27,355 nucleotides of DNA from Bacteroidetes bacterium UBA1952 (GTDB lineage Bacteria; Bacteroidota; Bacteroidia; Chitinophagales; Chitinophagaceae), in the NCBI GenBank assembly GCA_002336725.1, contig DDEO01000223.1, forward strand, positions 1 to 27,355, in the 5' to 3' direction. The notes beneath the pieces were generated by a model. It did not search any database, was not told where the DNA came from, and worked only from the letters and a program-made list of their open reading frames with translations. Below are positions 22,698-27,355 of the stretch, in pieces. Numbering within the stretch: the first letter of the stretch is position 1; every line of letters starts with the position of its first letter. The translations under genes were made by a program, and so were the position numbers.

Positions 22698-23963
22698 TCA
22701 GCAAAAGACGGCCCCCGCGCCTATGCCCAGCAGCACAATGACCGGCGCAGGAACACGGCTAAAACGCAACAGGCAAAAGGTGATTACAACAACCAGTATA
22801 GACCGCAGCGGCGGCTGATCAAGGTGCGAAAACAAGACGATGCCCGATGCCCAGATGACCCCCACAATGGCGGCATAAATACCTTCGAGCGCCCGGAAAA
22901 CCGCTATATTGCTTTTCAGGTTTTGATAAACCGGAAACAAGAACAGCAATATCAGCGTACTGGGCAGAAAAACGCCTACCGAAGCCACCAGCGCCCCCAT
23001 CACCTGCCAGCCCGCGCCGTCGCCGGCCATCACCAGCGAACCTACATAGGCGCTGAGCGAAAAAACCGGACCGGGAACGGCCTGCACCAGTCCGTAACCC
23101 GTAAGCAGGTCGCCGGTAGAAAGCAGCGGGGCAAGGCCGCGTTCCAGTTGCAAATCCACAAACTGATACAGCATCATCGGCAGCAACACCTGCCCGCCGC
23201 CAAACACGATGCTGCCGAAGCGGTAGAAGTTTTCAAACAGGTTGAACAGCCGCGCATGGGGCCAGCCGCCCACCCGCGCCGCCTCGGAAAGAACGCCCGC
23301 CAGCAGGAACAAAAGCGCAAACAGCCATAGATTATTCCAGTTGATGCGCTGTGGACGGGCTGCCGTTGCCGGAATGCGCTTGCTCGAAAAATTGGAAATG
23401 ATTCCGGAAACGATCAACACCGCCGGAAAAACCCAGGGCGAGCGAATGAACAGCGTAGCCAGCAGTGCGCCGAGCATAATGCCCCAGGTGGCCGGGTGGC
23501 GCACCGAGGTTCGCATCATCTGCAGCGCCGCGTAGGCCACAAAGCCCAGCGACATGGGGGCGAGTAGTGCAAAAATGCCCTTCGGCAGCGCGTCTTTATT
23601 GAGATAAGTAACCAGCAGCGAGGCCGCCGTCATCAACAGGCCGGCGGGTAAAATCCATAACAGCAGCGTGGCAATGGCCAGCGGAATGCCGCCCCGCTTG
23701 TAGGCAATCAACACAACAGTTTGTGTGCTCGACGGGCCGGGCAGCATCTGGCAGAAAGCGTTATACTCTATCAGCTCTTCCTGGGTTACGTCGTGGCGCT
23801 TTTCCACAAACGTGCGCGTCATCATGCCCAGGTGGCCGTGGGGGCCGCCAAAAGCAGTAACGGCGTAAAGCAGCACCGATTTCAGGAAGGGGATATGACG
23901 ATGGAAGAGCAAGAGAAAAGAAGCCGATAGACGAAGAAACAAAAGAACACCCAAACCGGCCAT
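22698..23963 (-). CDS. chrA: Chromate transporter (two-domain ChrA)
   Basis: The 421-residue inner-membrane protein has two homologous halves. The first has AVTAFGGPHGHLGMMTRTFVEKR and FCQMLPGPSSTQTVVLIAYKRGG. The second has YRFGSIVFGGGQVLLPMMLYQFV and TGYGLVQAVPGPVFSLSAYVGSLV. These FGG and PGP boxes define the CHR family, and about ten hydrophobic segments can be counted. Chromate efflux is the known role of characterised members; many homologs in species without chromate exposure may carry other anions. The divergent small membrane protein gene starts about 50 bases away. Confidence 0.93.
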   Translation of the reverse strand: MAGLGVLLFLRLSASFLLLFHRHIPFLKSVLLYAVTAFGGPHGHLGMMTRTFVEKRHDVTQEELIEYNAFCQMLPGPSSTQTVVLIAYKRGGIPLAIATLLLWILPAGLLMTAASLLVTYLNKDALPKGIFALLAPMSLGFVAYAALQMMRTSVRHPATWGIMLGALLATLFIRSPWVFPAVLIVSGIISNFSSKRIPATAARPQRINWNNLWLFALLFLLAGVLSEAARVGGWPHARLFNLFENFYRFGSIVFGGGQVLLPMMLYQFVDLQLERGLAPLLSTGDLLTGYGLVQAVPGPVFSLSAYVGSLVMAGDGAGWQVMGALVASVGVFLPSTLILLFLFPVYQNLKSNIAVFRALEGIYAAIVGVIWASGIVLFSHLDQPPLRSILVVVITFCLLRFSRVPAPVIVLLGIGAGAVFC

Positions 23964-24013
23964 TAAAAAACACCTGCCTGCAACGTACCTTGCACCGTCA
24001 AACTCGTCTTTTC

Positions 24014-24178
24014 ATGCTTCTCCATGTACTGCCGCTGGGCGCTTTCTACGATTTGGGTAACAAAGCCGGTTCTTTCCTGACGGCGCTTTTCTTCTTGTTG
24101 ATGGTCGTGGCCTTCATCTTTGTGATGGCCAAATATCTTTTCGGCAAAGACGACCGCGACAACCGCCATGCAGCCTGA
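24014..24178 (+). CDS. Small membrane protein overlapping pdxH
   Basis: A 54-residue product starts MLLHVLPLGAFYDLGNKAGS. It has one hydrophobic segment (about residues 21-41, including FLLMVVAFIFVMAKYLF) and a charged tail (GKDDRDNRHAA). The ATG at 24014 is chosen over a TTG at 23990. The end overlaps the pdxH start by 11 bases, so the two are probably translated together. TACCTTGC at 23986-23993 is one base off the -7 consensus. No family is recognised. Confidence 0.6.
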   Translation: MLLHVLPLGAFYDLGNKAGSFLTALFFLLMVVAFIFVMAKYLFGKDDRDNRHAA

Positions 24179-24818
24179 AGATCTCGCCGCCCTGCGGCAG
24201 GATTATAAAAAGGCGGTGCTCGACCTCGCGGACGCAGGCAACGATCCATTTTCTTTTTTCCGGAAATGGCTCGATGAAGCACTGGCCGCCGGTGAGCCGG
24301 AGCCAAACGCCATGACGCTGGCCACTGCCGATGCGGCAGGGATGCCTCATGCCCGCATCGTGCTGCTCAAAGGGCTGGAAGACGGACATTTCGTTTTTTA
24401 TACCAACTACGAGAGCAACAAAGCGGCGGAGATTTCCGGAAACGGACGCGCCGCGCTGGTGTTTTTCTGGCCGGGGCTGGAGCGGCAGGTGCGCGTGGAA
24501 GGCACGGTAGCGCAGGTAGCATCTGCCACAAGTGATGCCTACTTTGCCGTGCGTCCCCGTGGCAGTCAGCTGGGTGCCTGGGCTTCGCCACAGAGTCGCG
24601 AAGTGGCCGGCAGGGCGGCACTGGCGGAAAATTTCCGGAAAACAGAGCAGCAGTTTGAAGGGATGGAACACGTGCCGCGCCCGCCACACTGGGGCGGTTT
24701 TGGCATTGCGCCGCGCCGCATCGAATTCTGGCAGGGACGCAGCAGCCGGATGCACGACCGGGTGGTGTTTGAAAGAGAAGAAGGGCAGGGCTGGAAGATC
24801 TTCCGGCTCGCGCCGTGA
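24168..24818 (+). CDS. pdxH: Pyridoxamine 5'-phosphate oxidase
   Basis: This 216-residue FMN enzyme oxidises pyridoxine or pyridoxamine 5'-phosphate to pyridoxal phosphate, the last step in vitamin B6 cofactor supply. Family marks are NAMTLATADAAGMPHARIVLLKG near residue 50, FYTNYESNKAAEI, VFFWPGLERQVRVEGTV, FAVRPRGSQLGAWASPQS and the C-terminal WGGFGIAPRRIEFWQGRSSRMHDRVVF. Length is typical and nothing is missing. Three TTTCCGGAAA copies lie inside the gene, encoding FRK or SGN in two different frames. It follows the small membrane protein gene with an 11-base overlap. Confidence 0.96.
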   Translation: MQPEDLAALRQDYKKAVLDLADAGNDPFSFFRKWLDEALAAGEPEPNAMTLATADAAGMPHARIVLLKGLEDGHFVFYTNYESNKAAEISGNGRAALVFFWPGLERQVRVEGTVAQVASATSDAYFAVRPRGSQLGAWASPQSREVAGRAALAENFRKTEQQFEGMEHVPRPPHWGGFGIAPRRIEFWQGRSSRMHDRVVFEREEGQGWKIFRLAP

Positions 24819-24862
24819 CGACATGTTTCATGTGTCATGTGTCATGTTTCATGTGTCATGGA

Positions 24863-24968
24863 ATAGACCACGGATTGTCAGGAGTTTCGGGCCCTTCAAC
24901 AAGTTTAGGGTGACACAGATTTTTATATACGTGGAAATCTTGTCCATTCCTGAAAATCCGTGGTCTAT
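24863..24968. repeat. MITE-like element with 21-base terminal inverted repeats
   Basis: The arms 24863-24883 and 24948-24968 are inverted copies differing at one of 21 bases; each arm carries ATAGACCACGGATT. The 64-base centre holds the dispersed 25-mer at 24892-24916 that is shared with 19051-19075. No open frame is present. Iterated CATGTTTCATGTGTCATG words lie just before it (24822-24860). Confidence 0.8.
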
Positions 24969-24977
24969 CCTACGAAG

Positions 24978-25001
24978 CATTGAGCCATTGAGAAATTAAT
25001 T
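24978..25001 (+). repeat. 24-base leader repeat before the PHP gene (copy 2)
   Basis: It matches 21 of 24 bases with the reverse complement of 19001-19024. Both copies end in ATTGAGAAATTAATT and sit directly before a start codon, so the element forms the ribosome-binding region of two unrelated genes. Confidence 0.75.
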
Positions 25002-25003
25002 TC

Positions 25004-25765
25004 ATGTTTGGTTTTTTTAAAAAGAAAAAAGAGACGCAGCCGGACTACGGACCTGCGCCGGACGATTTCTCCTTTCTGGCGGTGGATTTTCACAGCCACC
25101 TGATACCCGGTGTGGACGATGGCTCGAAGGAGTTGGCGCATTCCTGCGATTTCGTTCAGGCTTTTGAGCGGCTCGGTTTCCGGAAAATCATTACTACGCC
25201 GCATATTCACGGCGATTTTTACCGCAATACGCCCGAAATATTGCAGGCTGGGCTAGGCGAGGTGCAGCAGGCGCTGAAAACTGTCGGCTGCGGGATGCCG
25301 GTGCAGGTAGCCGCAGAATATTATCTGGACAACTACTTCCTCGACGAGGTGCTGCCCCATGGACTGCTCACGTTTGGCAATAATCAGGTGTTGGTAGAGG
25401 TGTCGATGGCGGGCTGGCCGCGCAATTTTGATCAGATTCTTTTTGCGGTGCAGGCTGCCGGCTACAATCCGGTGCTGGCACACCCGGAGCGTTATGCGTA
25501 CGTAGAGGACATTTCTATCTTTAAGGAATTAAAAGAGCGCGGCGTGGAATTGCAGATGAATCTGCTTTCGCCGACCGGCTATTATGGCGCACCCATCCGG
25601 CAACTGGCCGAAGAAATGCTGACCGCCGGTCTTTACGACTACGCCGCCTCCGACCTGCATCACGAGCGCCATTTGGCCAATCTGGAAGAAATGCTCCGGC
25701 ATCAAAAGCCGTTGATGGCGCGGTTGGCAGCCTATGGGTTTAAAAACAATGTACTTCTACCTTGA
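25004..25765 (+). CDS. PHP-family tyrosine-protein phosphatase (CpsB/YwqE-like)
   Basis: The 253-residue PHP-domain protein has metal-binding motifs DFHSHLIPGVDDGS (residues 26-39), TTPHIHGDFY, AEYYLD, LAHPERYAY and ASDLHHERH. These are the marks of the CpsB/CapC/YwqE group of manganese-dependent phosphatases. They remove phosphate from the tyrosine-rich tail of Wzc-type kinases and so control capsule or exopolysaccharide chain length. The neighbours fit: an outer-membrane export lipoprotein and a Wzc-like protein follow directly. The basic start MFGFFKKKKETQP is common in Bacteroidota members. The gene end overlaps the promoter of the next gene. Confidence 0.92.
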   Translation: MFGFFKKKKETQPDYGPAPDDFSFLAVDFHSHLIPGVDDGSKELAHSCDFVQAFERLGFRKIITTPHIHGDFYRNTPEILQAGLGEVQQALKTVGCGMPVQVAAEYYLDNYFLDEVLPHGLLTFGNNQVLVEVSMAGWPRNFDQILFAVQAAGYNPVLAHPERYAYVEDISIFKELKERGVELQMNLLSPTGYYGAPIRQLAEEMLTAGLYDYAASDLHHERHLANLEEMLRHQKPLMARLAAYGFKNNVLLP

Positions 25766-25792
25766 TAATAACCTTCTGAAACAATACTTTTG
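25762..25792 (+). promoter_or_regulatory. Promoter of the wza-like gene
   Basis: TTG (25762-25764) is followed after 20 bases by TACTTTTG (25785-25792), a full match to the Bacteroidota consensus. The TTG lies within the last codons of the PHP gene. The -7 box ends 7 bases before the wza ATG, so the transcript would be leaderless or nearly so. Confidence 0.6.
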
Positions 25793-25799
25793 TAGGTAC

Positions 25800-26630
25800 A
25801 TGACAAGATCGTCTTTCCGGAATTTTATTTTTCTTCTGCCTGTTATATTGTTCTCTGCCTGTGTTACTACCAAGCAGACGGTCTATTTTTCGGAAGATGC
25901 GGGGAATACGGAAGCCACAGTATTGTTGGAAGCTCCGGAAGCGCCGCCGGCGCGTGTTCAGCCAGACGACATCTTGTCCATCAACGTAACAAGCATCAGC
26001 AGCCTGCAACTCGACAGCGACCCGGTGGCTATCTACAAAGACGGAGGAGTTTCCCAAAGCATCGCTGCCAGCCGGGCATCTATGGGCGGCGGCGCTACTG
26101 CATCCGTATCGGGCTACCTGGTGGATGAAAACGGCGATATTTCCTTCCCGGTGCTAGGTAAGGTACATGTTGCCGGTAAAACAGTTCCGGAATTAAAGAC
26201 CTCCCTTGCCTCGCAACTGAGCAGCTACGTTAAATCTCCGGTGGTGGAAGTGCGGATTACCAATTTTAAGGTTTCGGTTGTGGGCGAGGTCTCGCTTCCG
26301 GGAGCCGTCGTAGCAGCCAATCAGCGTCTTTCCATTCTGGATGCGCTTGCCGCTGCCGGCGACATCCGTATCGGGGGGCGCAAGGATAATGTGATGGTGG
26401 TGCGGCAGCAAAATGGAAAAAAGGAAGTAGGTTATATTGACCTCACGAAACGAACTTCCTTTAGCAGTCCCTATTTTTACCTGATGCAGAATGATATTGT
26501 AAATGTTTCGCCGTCTGTGGTGCGTCAACAGGAGGCCAATGTCTTTACTCGTGTATATTTGCCGGTATTCACCACCGTAGTCTCCGCAGCACTGGCTGTT
26601 TATGGGCTTATCCAGATTTCACGCAAATAA
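25800..26630 (+). CDS. wza: Polysaccharide export outer-membrane lipoprotein (Wza-like)
   Basis: This 276-residue lipoprotein starts MTRSSFRNFIFLLPVILFSAC, with the lipobox cysteine at residue 21. The Poly_export domain runs from VQPDDILSINVTSI to SPVVEVRITNFKVSVVGEV (about residues 60-170), with GYLVDENGDISFPVLGKVHVAG in its centre. A SLBB-type domain follows (GAVVAANQRLSILDALAAAGDI). A C-terminal hydrophobic helix (VFTTVVSAALAVYGLI) probably crosses the outer membrane. Wza-type proteins form the octameric pore for capsule or exopolysaccharide export. An in-frame TTG at 25734 was not used, as it lies in the PHP gene and upstream of the promoter. Confidence 0.93.
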   Translation: MTRSSFRNFIFLLPVILFSACVTTKQTVYFSEDAGNTEATVLLEAPEAPPARVQPDDILSINVTSISSLQLDSDPVAIYKDGGVSQSIAASRASMGGGATASVSGYLVDENGDISFPVLGKVHVAGKTVPELKTSLASQLSSYVKSPVVEVRITNFKVSVVGEVSLPGAVVAANQRLSILDALAAAGDIRIGGRKDNVMVVRQQNGKKEVGYIDLTKRTSFSSPYFYLMQNDIVNVSPSVVRQQEANVFTRVYLPVFTTVVSAALAVYGLIQISRK

Positions 26631-26673
26631 GAGGTGTCTGTAAAAAAAGAGAAGTAAAAAACGACTGCAAAGC

Positions 26674-27355
26674 GTGACAGAACAGGGAAACAAAGTCGCT
26701 GCCTTAAAGGCGGCTCCGAAAAATACACCGGCGCAAACCTTCGACTATCGCAGGTTGATTGCCAACCTGCTGCTGAACTGGTATTGGATTGCCGGTTCTG
26801 TCGTCATTGCATTGCTGATTGCTTTTCTGTATCTGCGCTATACCACGCCCATCTATTCGGTGAGTACTACGCTGCAAATCGAGGAGCAGAATGAGTTGCA
26901 ATCGCAGGTAGTGAACGGCCTGCCCGGCTCCAGCAGGGATATGCCGAACATGGATAAAAAGATATTCAATGAAATCTTTGTCCTGACATCACCTGATCTG
27001 ATGCGTAAAGCAGTAGACTCCCTGCAAAGCAATGTGCGGGTGTGGATAAAAGGACGCGTTCAGGAAAATGAGATTTATGAAGAGCGCCCTTACCGTCTTC
27101 TATTAGATGAAACTGGCTACAGGGCTTCCGGTAATACGGGACTTTTTGTTATTGGTAATGGGGTAGATTACCTTTTTACAGAGGGAAGCATCCATTATAA
27201 AGTGCGCCCTAATGTATGGGTGCAGCGCCCTTGGGGAAACTTCATGCTGGAGGAACTGCACGGCGGCGAGGTGAAGGAAGGCTACCGAAAAGAAAAATTG
27301 CGGGTAGAAATCAGCAGCATAAACGCCGAAGCCGCCCGGATGAGCAGCGCCTTTA
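26674..27355 (+). CDS. Wzc-like chain-length determinant / tyrosine kinase (partial, runs off the window)
   Basis: An open frame of 227 codons starts at a GTG (26674) and reaches the window end without a stop. It reads MTEQGNKVAALKAAPKNTPA, then FDYRRLIANLLLNWYWIAGSVVIALLIAFLYLRYTTPIYSVSTTLQI, the first membrane segment and Wzz fold of the polysaccharide co-polymerase family. The stretch VLTSPDLMRKAVDSLQ and later residues fit the periplasmic domain. The kinase part, if present, would lie beyond the window. No ATG is available upstream, since an in-frame stop is at 26641. Order after the PHP phosphatase and Wza supports a Wzc-type partner. Confidence 0.85.
   Translation, partial: MTEQGNKVAALKAAPKNTPAQTFDYRRLIANLLLNWYWIAGSVVIALLIAFLYLRYTTPIYSVSTTLQIEEQNELQSQVVNGLPGSSRDMPNMDKKIFNEIFVLTSPDLMRKAVDSLQSNVRVWIKGRVQENEIYEERPYRLLLDETGYRASGNTGLFVIGNGVDYLFTEGSIHYKVRPNVWVQRPWGNFMLEELHGGEVKEGYRKEKLRVEISSINAEAARMSSAF

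Larger units (their letters stand above)
237..26192. repeat. Dispersed TTTCCGGAAA palindrome family (33 TTCCGGAA cores)
   Basis: First bases of the TTCCGGAA cores as read by eye: 237, 2255, 3512, 3533, 5343, 7578, 7938, 9165, 9276, 11169, 11364, 13668, 13679, 14003, 19407, 19438, 19551, 19720, 19834, 20439, 20608, 21149, 21368, 21468, 21737, 21758, 23402, 24258, 24434, 24633, 25178, 25815, 26185. Nineteen of these are the full TTTCCGGAAA. Copies lie between genes and within genes in all three frames (FRK, FPE and SGK/SGN readings). None lies between 14013 and 19405. Confidence 0.9.

Overview
The window reads as chromosomal DNA of a Bacteroidota member, most likely in the Chitinophagales/Saprospirales area; this placement is an inference. 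Support comes from a giant secreted protein with a type IX secretion C-terminal sorting domain, promoter elements of the Bacteroidota form TTG-N20/21-TAnnTTTG, a PadR/PspC operon, and a PHP phosphatase–Wza–Wzc start of an exopolysaccharide locus. Most of the window is GC-rich. The segment at about 14150-18250 is clearly AT-rich and looks acquired.

Layout. (a) 133-3295, minus strand: a PadR-type repressor followed by two paralogous PspC-domain membrane proteins, with a promoter that carries an inverted-repeat operator between its two boxes. (b) 3664-5297, plus strand: signal peptidase I and a small lipoprotein cytochrome c. (c) 5785-13659, plus strand: one 2624-residue repeat-built surface protein ending in a strong terminator. 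(d) 14313-17974, minus strand, AT-rich island: a GNAT acetyltransferase, an attC-like inverted-repeat element, and a tightly overlapping three-gene operon of m5C DNA methyltransferase, DUF262 protein and HEPN ribonuclease-like protein, which is a candidate anti-phage system. (e) 18443-23963, minus strand: cobalamin adenosyltransferase, O6-alkylguanine-DNA methyltransferase, purE, a Doc-type toxin with its antitoxin lying between purE and purK, purK, a DUF6582-like small protein and a chromate transporter. (f) 24014-27355, plus strand: a small membrane protein overlapping pdxH, then the PHP phosphatase, Wza and a truncated Wzc-like gene.

The most striking sequence-level signal is a short palindrome, TTTCCGGAAA. 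I read 33 copies of its 8-base core and 19 of the full 10-mer, in genes in all three reading frames and between genes. An 8-mer is expected about 0.4 times by chance in this length. The motif is absent from about 14013 to 19405, which covers the whole AT-rich island. It behaves like a genome-wide signature palindrome (compare HIP1 of cyanobacteria) that acquired DNA has not yet gained.

The intergenic spaces are also rich in small dispersed elements: a perfect 38-base palindrome, an element with 21-base terminal inverted repeats, a two-copy 59-base hairpin repeat, and a G/C-run hairpin that sits in frame inside purK.
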